The notes beneath the pieces are model-generated. The model saw nothing but the letters and a program-made list of their open reading frames with translations. It did no database searches and was not told where the DNA came from. From assembly GCA_958352855.1 (NCBI GenBank), contig CATWQE010000035.1, forward strand, positions 1 through 26,788: a stretch of 26,788 nt of DNA, in the 5' to 3' direction. Positions within the stretch are counted from its first letter, which is position 1, and each line of letters opens with the position of its first letter. Source of the DNA: an uncultured Bacillota bacterium (GTDB lineage Bacteria > Bacillota > Clostridia > Lachnospirales > Lachnospiraceae). Below, one piece after another: positions 1 through 7,759 of this stretch. The translations under genes were made by a program, and so were the position numbers.

Positions 1-55
1 AACCTATGACCCTCTGCTTGTAAGGCAGATGCTCTCCCAGCTGAGCTAAGATCCC
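1..55 (-). tRNA. tRNA-Val (anticodon UAC), 5' part only
   Basis: Read on the minus strand, the sequence from 55 downward gives a 7-nt acceptor 5' strand (GGGATCT), T8-A9, a D arm closed by GCTC/GAGC, an anticodon stem TCTGC/GCAGA around the loop CTTACAA, a variable loop and the start of the T arm. The anticodon TAC (positions 22-20) reads Val codons. The 3' part lies outside the window. A consensus promoter sits just upstream at 90-119. Confidence 0.9.
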
Positions 56-89
56 GTTCCACAGTTGCTGTATTGCTGACTGCTTTGCT

Positions 90-119
90 ATTATATACTG
101 ATTTGTCGTGAATTGTCAA
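90..119 (-). promoter_or_regulatory. promoter of the tRNA-Val gene
   Basis: On the minus strand TTGACA (119-114) and TATAAT (95-90) are separated by 18 nt. Transcription would start near 83, about 28 nt before the mature tRNA 5' end. The stretch 129-150 between this promoter and deoC is an A/T-only inverted repeat that might terminate the deo transcript weakly. Confidence 0.75.
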
Positions 120-138
120 CACTTTTTTGAAAAAAATT

Positions 139-789
139 TTATTTTTTTTCTAACAACGAAATCAGCCGGCTGGTTCCCAGGCGATCTGCTCCCAGAGCAA
201 TAAACTTTTCTGCATCTTCTACAGAAGCAATTCCCCCTGCTGCCTTTACTTTTATGCCTTTTTCTACATGTTTTCTCATAAGCTCCACATCCCCAAAGGT
301 GGCCCCTCCTGTGGAAAAGCCTGTAGAAGTCTTAATATAGTCTGCCCCTGATTTGCTTACCACCTGACAGAGCTTCATTTTCTCCTCTTCTGTGAGCAGG
401 CAGGTTTCAATAATGACCTTCAAAAGCTTTCCATGGCAGGCCTGCTTAATCTCCTGAATTTCGGCCAGAACACCTTCATAATTTTGTTCTTTTACCATTC
501 CCAGATTAATCACCATGTCGATTTCATCTGCCCCGTTTTTCACAGCATCCTCTGTCTCAAAAACCTTTGCCGCAGTGGTCATATTTCCATTTGGAAATCC
601 GATGACCGTACAGATTTTCAGACGCTCCTTTACATAGTCCTTGGCTTTTTTCACATAGCAGGGCGGAATACATACGGAAGCCACCTCATACTCCATGCCT
701 TCTTCACACAGTGATCGTATTTGCTCCCAGGTGGCTGTCTGCTTTAATAAGGTGTGGTCTAATCTCTTTAAAATTTCTCTTTTTTCCAT
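139..789 (-). CDS. deoC: deoxyribose-phosphate aldolase
   Basis: A 216-residue class I aldolase that cleaves 2-deoxyribose 5-phosphate to glyceraldehyde 3-phosphate and acetaldehyde in the cytoplasm. The family hallmarks are visible: the Schiff-base lysine K153 in YIKTSTGF, the second active-site lysine K182 in VKAAGG, and D91 in the DEIDMV strand. Length matches the bacterial DeoC family (about 215-260). The ATG at 789 follows AAAGGA. It is the last gene of the udp-cdd-deoB-deoC operon, 18 nt after deoB, and completes the route from deoxynucleosides to central carbon metabolism. The identification is secure. No strong GC-rich terminator follows; only an A/T inverted repeat at 129-150. Confidence 0.97.
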   Translation of the reverse strand: MEKREILKRLDHTLLKQTATWEQIRSLCEEGMEYEVASVCIPPCYVKKAKDYVKERLKICTVIGFPNGNMTTAAKVFETEDAVKNGADEIDMVINLGMVKEQNYEGVLAEIQEIKQACHGKLLKVIIETCLLTEEEKMKLCQVVSKSGADYIKTSTGFSTGGATFGDVELMRKHVEKGIKVKAAGGIASVEDAEKFIALGADRLGTSRLISLLEKK

Positions 790-807
790 TTCCCGAATCC
801 TTTCTTT

Positions 808-1992
808 TCACAGTTTTTCCAAAACGGAAGTTCCAATGGTTCCCTCTGGCATAGGCACCTGAAAATTCTCTGCAATGGTTGCGCCAATCACTGCAAAGGT
901 ATCACTGGCTCCCAGGTCTTTCCCTTCCTTCATGGATGGAGAATATGCCAGAAATGGCACCTGTTCCCTGGTATGGTCTGTTCCTGTATAGGTTGGATCA
1001 TTTCCATGGTCTGCTGTAAGAATCAACAAATCATCCTCTCTTAATACCTCCAGCAGTTTCCCTAACATCACATCAAATTTTTCCAGTTCTTCTGCATATC
1101 CCTGGACATTTCGTCTATGTCCCCACAGAGCGTCAAAATCCACCAGGTTGGTAAAGCAAAGGCCCTTAAATTCTCCCTTTGCAATTTCTATGGTCTGTTC
1201 CATTCCATGAGTGGAACTTTTTGATTTATTGGACGCAGTTAATCCCTGTCCGTCAAAAATATCATAAATCTTGCCAACAGAAATCACGTCCAGGCCATGC
1301 TCTTTTAAGCTGTCAAGAACCGTTTTCCCGTAAGGTTTTAAGGCATAATCATGACGGTTTGCTGTGCGCCTGAACTCTCCTTTTTTTCTTCCTGTATAAG
1401 GTCTGGCAATGACTCTTCCCACTTTCCATTCATCCTTCATGGTAAGCTCTCTGGCAATTTCACAGTAGCGATACAGATTTTCCAGTCCCATGGTTTCCTC
1501 ATTGCCGCAAATCTGAAGCACCGAATCCGCAGAGGTATAGACAATAAGTTTTCCATCCCGGATTTCTTCTTCCCCCAGTTCTTCCAGAATTTCTGTTCCA
1601 CTGGCGCTTTTGTTTCCGATAATGGTTCTGCCTGTACGCTTCTCCAATTCTTCTATGAGCTCTTTTGGAAATCCCGTCTCTGTAAAGGTCTGAAAAGGTT
1701 TCGTCACATAAAGTCCCATCATCTCCCAGTGACCGGTCATAGTATCTTTTCCACAGCTTTTTTCCCGTAGCCGCATATAAGCTGCCAGGGGACTTTCCAC
1801 AGGCTCCACTCCATGAAGGGCTTTTAAATTGGCAATTCCAAGACGCTTAAGATTTGGAATCTGCAGATGCCCTCTGCATGCTGCAATATGTCCCAGGGTA
1901 TCTACGCCTACATCTCCGTATTCAGGCGAATCCTCCATAGCTCCAATCCCAAGAGAATCCAGTACAATCGTAAAAATCCTCTGATATCTCAT
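808..1992 (-). CDS. deoB: phosphopentomutase
   Basis: A 394-residue member of the alkaline-phosphatase superfamily that interconverts (deoxy)ribose 1-phosphate and 5-phosphate, linking the phosphorylase upstream to the aldolase downstream. Visible motifs are the N-terminal metal site LDSLGIG (D12), the phospho-threonine segment GKDTMTGHWE (T84/T86), and the C-terminal metal-binding TADHGND and DHTREQVP. The frame stays open 27 codons further upstream, but those residues overlap cdd and do not resemble the family. The ATG at 1992 begins the canonical MRYQRIFTIVLDS and has AGGAGTG in front, so I use it. The gap to the cdd stop codon is only 4 nt. Confidence 0.97.
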   Translation of the reverse strand: MRYQRIFTIVLDSLGIGAMEDSPEYGDVGVDTLGHIAACRGHLQIPNLKRLGIANLKALHGVEPVESPLAAYMRLREKSCGKDTMTGHWEMMGLYVTKPFQTFTETGFPKELIEELEKRTGRTIIGNKSASGTEILEELGEEEIRDGKLIVYTSADSVLQICGNEETMGLENLYRYCEIARELTMKDEWKVGRVIARPYTGRKKGEFRRTANRHDYALKPYGKTVLDSLKEHGLDVISVGKIYDIFDGQGLTASNKSKSSTHGMEQTIEIAKGEFKGLCFTNLVDFDALWGHRRNVQGYAEELEKFDVMLGKLLEVLREDDLLILTADHGNDPTYTGTDHTREQVPFLAYSPSMKEGKDLGASDTFAVIGATIAENFQVPMPEGTIGTSVLEKL

Positions 1993-1996
1993 ATTC

Positions 1997-2425
1997 TCAC
2001 TCCTGTTCTGTTTTTGCCAGAGAAAACCCAAGAGGAAGCAATTCCTCCAGGGTATATTCCTTCCAGGTTCCATCCCCTTTTCCTAGAAGTACCTGAAATT
2101 CCTTTGCATCGCAAAACTCCATAAGCACCTGTCTGCACACTCCACAGGGCGCCGCTGTTTCTTTTGGCGGTTCTTCTCCCGGACCTCCCACAATGGCAAT
2201 GGCTTCAAACTCCCGGATGCCCTCGGAAACCGCCTTAAACACCGCTGTGCGCTCTGCACAGTTTGTAGGAGAATAGGCTGCGTTTTCAATATTGCAGCCT
2301 GTAATAATCTGTCCGCCTTTTGAAAGCAAAGCTGCACCCACCCGAAAATCGGAATAGGGGGCATAAGAAAACTGCCTGGCTTCCAGGGCTTTTTTTACTA
2401 ATTCTTCTTTCTGTTCTTCTGTCAT
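1997..2425 (-). CDS. cdd: cytidine deaminase
   Basis: A 142-residue homotetramer-type cytidine deaminase that converts cytidine and deoxycytidine to uridine and deoxyuridine, the substrates of the phosphorylase encoded just upstream. The zinc site is clear: C56 and catalytic E58 in NCAERTAVF, and C94 and C97 in PCGVCRQ. The substrate-binding NIENAAYSP is also present. Its ATG overlaps the stop codon of the upstream phosphorylase gene (ATGA at 2425-2422), which indicates translational coupling within the operon. Length and motifs are typical; nothing is unusual. Confidence 0.97.
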   Translation of the reverse strand: MTEEQKEELVKKALEARQFSYAPYSDFRVGAALLSKGGQIITGCNIENAAYSPTNCAERTAVFKAVSEGIREFEAIAIVGGPGEEPPKETAAPCGVCRQVLMEFCDAKEFQVLLGKGDGTWKEYTLEELLPLGFSLAKTEQE

Positions 2426-3204
2426 AAATTTTCCCTGTCCTTTCTGATTAACAGGCGCAGAGCCTCCACAGCCACCTTAATAGCTGCTTCTGTATCATGC
2501 ACAATGGGATTTTCCAATCCTGCTTTTTCCCGTTCCTGATTTCCCATTACCAGAAAATCTGAACCAACCCGCACTCTTAAATATGCTCCCACAATAAACA
2601 GAGCTGCAGATTCCATCTCTGAAGCTTTACATCCCATGCGCAGCCATGCTTCCCATTTATTTAAAAGCTCATAGCCTGCCGGTTTTGTCTCTGGCTCATG
2701 CTGTCCATAGAACGCATCCTTACACTGTACCACACCGGTATGGCAGGAATATCCCAGTTTTTTTGCCGCCTGAACCAGGGCATTGGTCACCTCCAGGTCT
2801 GCCACTGCCGGATACTCCACAGGAGCGTATTCCTTGCTGGTACCTTCCATGCGGATGGCACCTGTTGCAACCACCAGGTCTCCGCCTTTTACTTCTATAT
2901 CCATGCCTCCACAGGTTCCTACCCGGATAAAGGTATCCGCGCCGCATCTTACCAGTTCTTCCATGGCAATAGAAGCCGAAGGCCCTCCGATTCCGGTTGA
3001 GGTCACGCTTACTTTTTCCCCTTCCAGATATCCTGTATAGGTCACATATTCCCTGCTGTCTGCCACCAGTTTCGCATTTTCAAAATGACTGGCAATCTTT
3101 TCACACCGTTTGGGATCTCCCGGCAAAATCACGTATTTCCCCACATCTCCTTTGCGAATCTGTAAATGATATTGCAGTCCCATTTCTCCTGAATAATTCT
3201 GCAT
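2422..3204 (-). CDS. udp: uridine phosphorylase
   Basis: A 260-residue nucleoside phosphorylase of the NP-I (PNP/UDP) family. It splits uridine or deoxyuridine with phosphate into uracil and (deoxy)ribose 1-phosphate. Visible features are the phosphate-binding LPGDPKR near the N-terminus, STGIGGPSASIAMEEL, RVGTCGG, and the nucleoside-binding SEMESAALF. These resemble E. coli Udp more closely than DeoD-type purine enzymes. An in-frame ATG at 3234 lies inside the promoter -10 box, so it would not be transcribed. The ATG at 3204, preceded by AAAGGGGTG, is the start. It is the first gene of the salvage operon. The pyrimidine preference also fits the adjacent cdd. Confidence 0.92.
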   Translation of the reverse strand: MQNYSGEMGLQYHLQIRKGDVGKYVILPGDPKRCEKIASHFENAKLVADSREYVTYTGYLEGEKVSVTSTGIGGPSASIAMEELVRCGADTFIRVGTCGGMDIEVKGGDLVVATGAIRMEGTSKEYAPVEYPAVADLEVTNALVQAAKKLGYSCHTGVVQCKDAFYGQHEPETKPAGYELLNKWEAWLRMGCKASEMESAALFIVGAYLRVRVGSDFLVMGNQEREKAGLENPIVHDTEAAIKVAVEALRLLIRKDRENL

Positions 3205-3229
3205 AAGCACACCCCTTTCTTCTATCTGT

Positions 3230-3258
3230 ATCATAGCATCTGCCCTCTTTTATTTCAA
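3230..3258 (-). promoter_or_regulatory. promoter of the udp-cdd-deoB-deoC operon
   Basis: On the minus strand TTGAAA (3258-3253) and TATGAT (3235-3230) are spaced exactly 17 nt, a near-consensus vegetative promoter. The predicted start near 3223 leaves a leader of about 20 nt before the udp ATG at 3204. No riboswitch fits in this leader, and I could not identify a repressor operator with confidence. Confidence 0.75.
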
Positions 3259-3331
3259 TGCAGAACACGAAATCTCTTTCCTCTTTTTCTTCTGTCAAGG
3301 TCTAAAACTTTATTAAATTTCCCCCATTCTG

Positions 3332-3361
3332 GTATATTGTCCCTTTTTGCTGAGAATCATT
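3332..3361 (+). promoter_or_regulatory. putative sigma-F/sigma-G type promoter of sigG
   Basis: GTATA (3332-3336), a 15-nt spacer and GAGAATCATT (3352-3361) resemble the forespore sigma-F consensus (GYATA, N15, GG-AA---T-). No good vegetative promoter is seen on this strand between 3260 and 3392. In Bacillus the sigG gene is first transcribed by sigma-F, so the match is biologically sensible, but the -10 fit is imperfect. Confidence 0.45.
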
Positions 3362-3392
3362 CTTAATAGAAAATGATTGGAGGATTCTTGCT

Positions 3393-4172
3393 ATGGCACT
3401 CAATAAAGTTGAAATTTGCGGCGTGAACACCTCGCGTCTCCCTGTTCTTACTAATGAAGAAAAAGAGGCTTTATTTGAACGTATAAAAAAAGGAGATACC
3501 GAAGCCCGGGAACGATATATCAAAGGGAATCTGCGTCTGGTACTCAGTGTCATTAAACGATTTTCCAGCAGCAATGAAAATGCAGACGACTTGTTTCAGA
3601 TTGGATGTGTAGGGCTTATGAAAGCCATTGATAATTTCGATACCACCCTGAATGTGAAATTTTCCACTTATGCGGTTCCCATGATTATCGGCGAAATCCG
3701 CCGTTATTTAAGAGACAATAATTCCATTCGGGTCAGCCGTTCCCTGCGGGATACTGCCTATAAAGCAATCTATGCAAAAGAAAATTATATGAAACAAAAC
3801 CTAAAAGAACCCACTTTAAATGAAATTGCCGAAGAAATCGGCATTGAAAAAGAAGAAATCGTCTATGCCCTGGATGCCATCCAAAGCCCTGTAAGCCTCT
3901 ATGAGCCTGTTTACACAGAAGGCGGAGACACCCTGTATGTTATGGATCAGATTAGCGATAAGAAGAACAAAGAAGAAAACTGGGTGGAGAATCTCTCCTT
4001 AAAAGAAGCCCTGAAACGCCTGGATGAGCGTGAACGGAACATTGTAGAAATGCGTTTTTATGAAGGCCGCACCCAGATGGAGGTTGCCCGGGAAATCGGT
4101 ATTTCCCAGGCCCAGGTCAGCCGTCTGGAAAAACATGCCCTAAAAAGCATGCGTACCTATCTGCGCGCCTGA
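3393..4172 (+). CDS. sigG: RNA polymerase sporulation sigma factor SigG
   Basis: A 259-residue sigma-70 family factor that drives late forespore gene expression. The N-terminus NKVEICGVNTSRLPVL is diagnostic for sigma-G rather than sigma-F. Region 2 contains NLRLVLSVI, DDLFQIGCVGLMKAIDNFD and KFSTYAVPMIIGEIRRYLRD. Region 3 follows RVSRSLRD, and region 4 ends with the helix-turn-helix TQMEVAREIGISQAQVSRLE. Full length matches the B. subtilis protein closely. The ATG has GGAGG 9 nt upstream. It stands alone here: no spoIIGA or sigE precedes it and no related sporulation gene follows. Its presence shows that the host lineage makes endospores. Confidence 0.97.
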   Translation: MALNKVEICGVNTSRLPVLTNEEKEALFERIKKGDTEARERYIKGNLRLVLSVIKRFSSSNENADDLFQIGCVGLMKAIDNFDTTLNVKFSTYAVPMIIGEIRRYLRDNNSIRVSRSLRDTAYKAIYAKENYMKQNLKEPTLNEIAEEIGIEKEEIVYALDAIQSPVSLYEPVYTEGGDTLYVMDQISDKKNKEENWVENLSLKEALKRLDERERNIVEMRFYEGRTQMEVAREIGISQAQVSRLEKHALKSMRTYLRA

Positions 4173-4199
4173 ATTTCCTCATATTTTTTCTTTTCACTC

Positions 4200-4228
4200 T
4201 TGTTCCCTGCCCTGAAAATCTCTATAAT
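4200..4228 (+). promoter_or_regulatory. promoter of the MATE exporter gene
   Basis: TTGTTC (4200-4205), a 17-nt spacer and TATAAT (4223-4228) lie 37 nt before the TTG start at 4265. The position implies separate transcription from sigG. I see no hairpin terminator between sigG and this promoter. Confidence 0.7.
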
Positions 4229-4264
4229 AAAAATATACTTGTTATACAGGAAGAAGGGAATATT

Positions 4265-5635
4265 TTGAAAACATCTATGACTCAGGAAGAGAAATTTCAG
4301 ATGATGACTACTGCCTCCATTCCGGGGCTCATTGGCCGCATGGCAGTACCTACGATTATCAGTATGCTGATTACTTCATTTTATAATATGGCTGATACTT
4401 TTTTTGTAGCCAGAATCGGTACCAGCGCCACTGCTGCTGTAGGCGTTGTATTTCCCATTATGGCAGTGATTCAGGCCCTTGGCTTCTTTTTCGGCCATGG
4501 ATCCGGTAATTCTATTTCCAGACGTCTGGGGGCAAAGGATGCAGCTACTGCCGGACAACTGGCTTCTCTTGGCTTTTTTTCTGCTCTTTTATGCGGGCTT
4601 TGCGTCACCATTCTTGGCTGTTTGTTTCTGGAGCCCCTGGCCCTGGCTCTTGGTTCAACCAATACCATTTTGCCCTATACCAAGGAATATCTGGGAATTA
4701 TTCTTCTGGGTGCGCCTTATATGACTGCCCAGTTGGTTTTGAATAATCAGCTTCGGTTTCAGGGCAACGCCTTTTATGCCATGATTGGTATTACTTCTGG
4801 TGGTATTTTGAATATTTTCCTGGACCCTTTATTTATCTTTGGTTTTGATATGGGTGTGGCAGGCGCTGCTCTTGCCACGATTTTAAGCCAGTTTGTCAGC
4901 TTTCTCCTGCTTCTTATGGGACACCGGATTTCCGGCTGCGTTCCCCTGCGGCTGAAATCCTTACAAAACCCTGGGAAAAATCTTCGGATTATTGCCAGCG
5001 GAGGACTTCCCTCCCTGTTTCGCCAGGGCCTTGGCAGTCTTGCTATTCTGGCGCTGAACTGGGCGGCAAATCCCTATGGAGATGCAGCCATAGCCGCCAT
5101 GTCCATTGTCTCCAGAATCAGTCAGTTTGCTTCATCTTCCCTGATTGGATTTGGACAGGGTTTTCAGCCTGTCTGTGGCTTTAATTATGGTGCGAAACGT
5201 TATGACAGGGTTATGGAGGCATTCTGGTTTTGTGTAAAGGTTGCCACCTGTGTGCTCTTTGTCATTGCAGTTTTGGGCTTCTGCTTTGCCTCCCCTTTGA
5301 TTTCCCTGTTCCGAAAAGATGACCTTCAGGTCATTTCTATTGGAGCCAAAGCCTTACGTCTGCAATGCATAGCCCTGCCCCTCACCGGCTGGGTAATTAT
5401 GAACAATATGATGACCCAGACCATAGGAAAAACCTTCCGGGCCTCTCTTCTGGCTGCTGCCAGACAGGGGATTTTCTTCATTCCTGCCATTTTAATTCTC
5501 CCGGGACTGGCAGGCATCCTGGGCATCCAGTTGGCACAGCCCATTGCCGATTTATGCGCCTTCCTTCTGGCGGTTATCCTGAACCGCTCCGTCATAAAAG
5601 AAATGAAAGCCCAGGAGAAGGAATTGTCACAATAA
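4265..5635 (+). CDS. MATE family multidrug/solute efflux transporter
   Basis: A 456-residue integral membrane protein of the MATE (multi antimicrobial extrusion) family, with about 12 hydrophobic segments in two homologous halves. Each half starts with the family-type stretch: SMLITSFYNMADTFFVARIG in the N-terminal half, and GLPSLFRQGLGSLA followed by FGQGFQPVCGFNYGAKR in the second. It exports cationic or other small compounds using a Na+ or H+ gradient; the substrate cannot be read from sequence. The start is a TTG at 4265, 6 nt after GAAGGG (4253-4258); the next ATG (4277) is farther from that site. A second MATE gene in this window (22752-24110) has a MarR partner; this one has no regulator beside it. 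Confidence 0.92.
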   Translation: MKTSMTQEEKFQMMTTASIPGLIGRMAVPTIISMLITSFYNMADTFFVARIGTSATAAVGVVFPIMAVIQALGFFFGHGSGNSISRRLGAKDAATAGQLASLGFFSALLCGLCVTILGCLFLEPLALALGSTNTILPYTKEYLGIILLGAPYMTAQLVLNNQLRFQGNAFYAMIGITSGGILNIFLDPLFIFGFDMGVAGAALATILSQFVSFLLLLMGHRISGCVPLRLKSLQNPGKNLRIIASGGLPSLFRQGLGSLAILALNWAANPYGDAAIAAMSIVSRISQFASSSLIGFGQGFQPVCGFNYGAKRYDRVMEAFWFCVKVATCVLFVIAVLGFCFASPLISLFRKDDLQVISIGAKALRLQCIALPLTGWVIMNNMMTQTIGKTFRASLLAAARQGIFFIPAILILPGLAGILGIQLAQPIADLCAFLLAVILNRSVIKEMKAQEKELSQ

Positions 5636-5646
5636 ACATCATACAA

Positions 5647-5793
5647 AAAGAGTTATCCTATGAACTGCAATACAGAATATACACTTCTGGCGAATCTGCC
5701 AAGTACGCTTTGAGACTACAGGCTCAAAGTGAACGCAGGCTGAGCCAGAAGTGTATAAATATTCTTGATATACAGTCAATAGAATAACTCTTT
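5647..5793 (+). repeat. nested inverted-repeat element A (bidirectional terminator-like)
   Basis: Three nested stems: outer 5647-5667 with 5773-5793 (18 of 21 pairs), middle 5678-5691 with 5744-5757 (14 perfect pairs) and inner 5708-5714 with 5723-5729 around the loop ACTACAGG. The core 5689-5746 is 48 of 58 identical to the reverse strand of element B (13850-13907). T-runs flank both sides (TTTATTTTTT on the plus strand, CTTTTTG on the minus), so it can end transcription from both the MATE gene and the convergent nhaC-type gene, whose stop codon it touches. The orientation given is that of the shared core. Confidence 0.85.
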
Positions 5794-7402
5794 ATTTTTT
5801 CTGCATTTTCTTAATCACCATCAAGGTTCCAAGCATCAGCACAATTCCCACAGGTAATGCAATCCAGGGTGTCTGCACAAAACCAGCCACAATATAGGTC
5901 ACAAAGCTTACCCCAGCTACGGTTAAAGCATATGGTAATTGTGTTGCCACATGATTTACATGGTTACACTGCGCTCCCGCAGACGCCATAATCGTGGTAT
6001 CTGAAATGGGAGAACAATGGTCGCCGCATACAGCTCCTGCCATACACGCTGAAATAGAAATAATCATAAGCTCCGGATTCTGAGTTTCAAACACGCCTAC
6101 TACAATGGGAATCAAAATTCCAAAGGTTCCCCAGGAAGTTCCTGTGGCAAATGCCAGGAAGCAGCCCACCAGGAAAATAATCGCAGGAAGCAGGTTCATC
6201 AAACCATCTGAAGCAGATTTCATGGCAGTTGCCACAAAAACATCTGCTCCCAGACTATCCGTCATTGTCTTTAAGGTCCATGCAAAGGTGAGAATTAAAA
6301 TAGCAGGAACCATGGCCTTAAACCCTTCTGGAATACATTCCATACATCCCCTGAAAGAAAGCACTCTTCTGCATACATAGAAAATCACAGTGAGCACCAA
6401 TGCAAAAAAGCTTCCAATAGATAAAGCCAAAGATGCTTCACTCTTGGAGAACGCAGTAACAAAATCAGTGCCACTGAAAAATCCGCCTGTATAAATCATG
6501 CCGGTAATACAGCAGATAATAAGAATTACGATTGGCACCACCAGGTCAATGACTTTTCCCTTGGGATTGAATTTCTTTTCCGCTTCTTCGTCTGTCCGCT
6601 TGCCGCTGGTATAAATATCACCTTTCATAGCATTTGCTTCATGCAAAGCCATGGGACCGTAGTCAATTCTCATCAGTACCAGGCCAAACATCATAATAAT
6701 GGTCAATAATGCGTAAAAGTTATATGGAATTGCATTAATAAAAATAGCCAGTCCATCTTCCCCTTCCACAAACCCGCTGACTGCGGCTGCCCAGGAAGAA
6801 ATCGGCGCAATAATACAGATAGGAGCTGCGGTTGCATCAATGAGATAAGAAAACTTTGCTTTTGATACATTGTGCTTGTCTGTAATAGGACACATAACAC
6901 TTCCCACTGTAAGGCAGTTGAAATAATCATCTACAAAAATCAGCATGCCTAAAATAATCGTCGCAATCTGGGCTCCGATTCTTGTTTTGATGTGGGTGCT
7001 TGCCCATCTTCCAAAAGCAGCAGAACCGCCGGCTGCATTCATCATACACACCATAGCGCCCAGAATAACCAGGAAAATCAGGATTCCCACATTGGATGAA
7101 TCGGAAAGCACTCCAATAAATCCATCATCCAATACTTTCAGTACAGTTCCTTCAAACCGGAAGTCAGCAGCAAACATGGCTCCTACTAAAATTCCAATAA
7201 ACAAAGAACTGTATACCTCTTTTGTAATTAGCGCCAGCCCGATTGCAATTACCGGAGGCACCAGAGACCAAAAAGTTGCATACATTTGTGGCTTAGGCGC
7301 ATCTTCAGCCCCAGCAAAAACGGTCACAGCAAACATAGCCATAAGAACCAGCGCCGCCAGAACTGCACCCATCATTTTACGTTTCTTCTGTGTCATAATC
7401 AT
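5792..7402 (-). CDS. NhaC-family transporter, probable lysine transporter (LysW-like)
   Basis: A 536-residue polytopic membrane protein of the NhaC Na+/H+ antiporter family. The N-terminus is hydrophobic, about a dozen membrane segments follow, and family-like motifs include FVDDYFNCLTVGSVM, AGAVCGDHCSPISDTTIMAS and FATGTSWGTFGI. The family includes ion antiporters and amino-acid transporters. The leader (about 7711-7403) carries a lysine riboswitch with a terminator, and riboswitch-controlled NhaC-type proteins were earlier predicted to import lysine (LysW), so lysine uptake is the best inference. I start at the ATG at 7402 after GAGAGG. A TTG at 7435 in the same frame abuts the terminator and is unlikely; an ATG at 7396 is also possible. 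The stop codon touches element A. Confidence 0.85.
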   Translation of the reverse strand: MIMTQKKRKMMGAVLAALVLMAMFAVTVFAGAEDAPKPQMYATFWSLVPPVIAIGLALITKEVYSSLFIGILVGAMFAADFRFEGTVLKVLDDGFIGVLSDSSNVGILIFLVILGAMVCMMNAAGGSAAFGRWASTHIKTRIGAQIATIILGMLIFVDDYFNCLTVGSVMCPITDKHNVSKAKFSYLIDATAAPICIIAPISSWAAAVSGFVEGEDGLAIFINAIPYNFYALLTIIMMFGLVLMRIDYGPMALHEANAMKGDIYTSGKRTDEEAEKKFNPKGKVIDLVVPIVILIICCITGMIYTGGFFSGTDFVTAFSKSEASLALSIGSFFALVLTVIFYVCRRVLSFRGCMECIPEGFKAMVPAILILTFAWTLKTMTDSLGADVFVATAMKSASDGLMNLLPAIIFLVGCFLAFATGTSWGTFGILIPIVVGVFETQNPELMIISISACMAGAVCGDHCSPISDTTIMASAGAQCNHVNHVATQLPYALTVAGVSFVTYIVAGFVQTPWIALPVGIVLMLGTLMVIKKMQKK

Positions 7403-7439
7403 TTTTCCTCTCTCTTTCTTCTTTGCCTTTTGCAAATAG

Positions 7440-7488
7440 AAAAACCATGAACGATATTCCCCTGTCCGGGAACGCGCTCATGGTTTTT
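7440..7488 (-). terminator. riboswitch expression-platform terminator
   Basis: On the minus strand an 11-bp stem (7488-7478 with 7450-7440) encloses a second GGGAA/TTCCC-type pairing (7472-7468 with 7461-7457). The stem ends in TTTTT followed by CTATTT. It lies between the lysine aptamer and the transporter start, about 38 nt before the ATG. Known L-box logic predicts that lysine binding favours this terminator and switches transporter expression off. Confidence 0.85.
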
Positions 7489-7508
7489 GACAAATTTCTT
7501 ATGACCAA

Positions 7509-7676
7509 TGCTGATAGCGCTCCACGATTTCGTGACAGTACACTGCATATTCTACAGTGTCCCAGAAGCAAAACCCGGGCTGTTTTTGCTTCTTCGGCAG
7601 TTTCCCCTTTCATCTGCTGCGGCTGCCCAGCCTGTTGCAGCAAATTACTCTTGAAACCTGCGCCTCTATCATAATA
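7509..7676 (-). ncRNA. lysine riboswitch (L-box) aptamer
   Basis: Reading the minus strand, the conserved L-box blocks occur in the right order: GATAGAGGCGC, CAAGAGTA, GGGGAAACTGCCGAAG, a hairpin with AAGCAAAA/TTTTGCTT, CTGGGACACTG, a hairpin, and GAGCGCTATCA. P1 forms from 7671-7666 (TGATAG) with 7517-7512 (CTATCA). The order and wording match the B. subtilis lysC leader closely. The aptamer fills most of the 357-nt gap between the LCP gene and the transporter; the rest is promoter, a small hairpin (7681-7699) and the terminator. No T-box sequence was seen. Confidence 0.93.
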
Positions 7677-7717
7677 TCGTTCCTGGCAAATGCCAGAACT
7701 GCTTTTTCTATTTTGTT

Positions 7718-7746
7718 ATCATATCATCTTATGGCATTTCTGCCAA
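7718..7746 (-). promoter_or_regulatory. promoter of the lysine riboswitch/NhaC transcript
   Basis: On the minus strand TTGGCA (7746-7741) and TATGAT (7723-7718) are separated by exactly 17 nt. The start near 7711 puts the aptamer about 35 nt into the transcript and gives a leader of roughly 310 nt. The promoter lies just downstream of the LCP stop codon at 7760. Confidence 0.7.
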
Positions 7747-7759
7747 GAGAAAATCTCTT

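Noticed and set aside
6945..7439. A 164-codon plus-strand open frame opposite the NhaC-family gene
   Set aside because: It is antisense to a clear membrane protein gene and covers the riboswitch terminator. It has no ribosome site and no recognisable domain.
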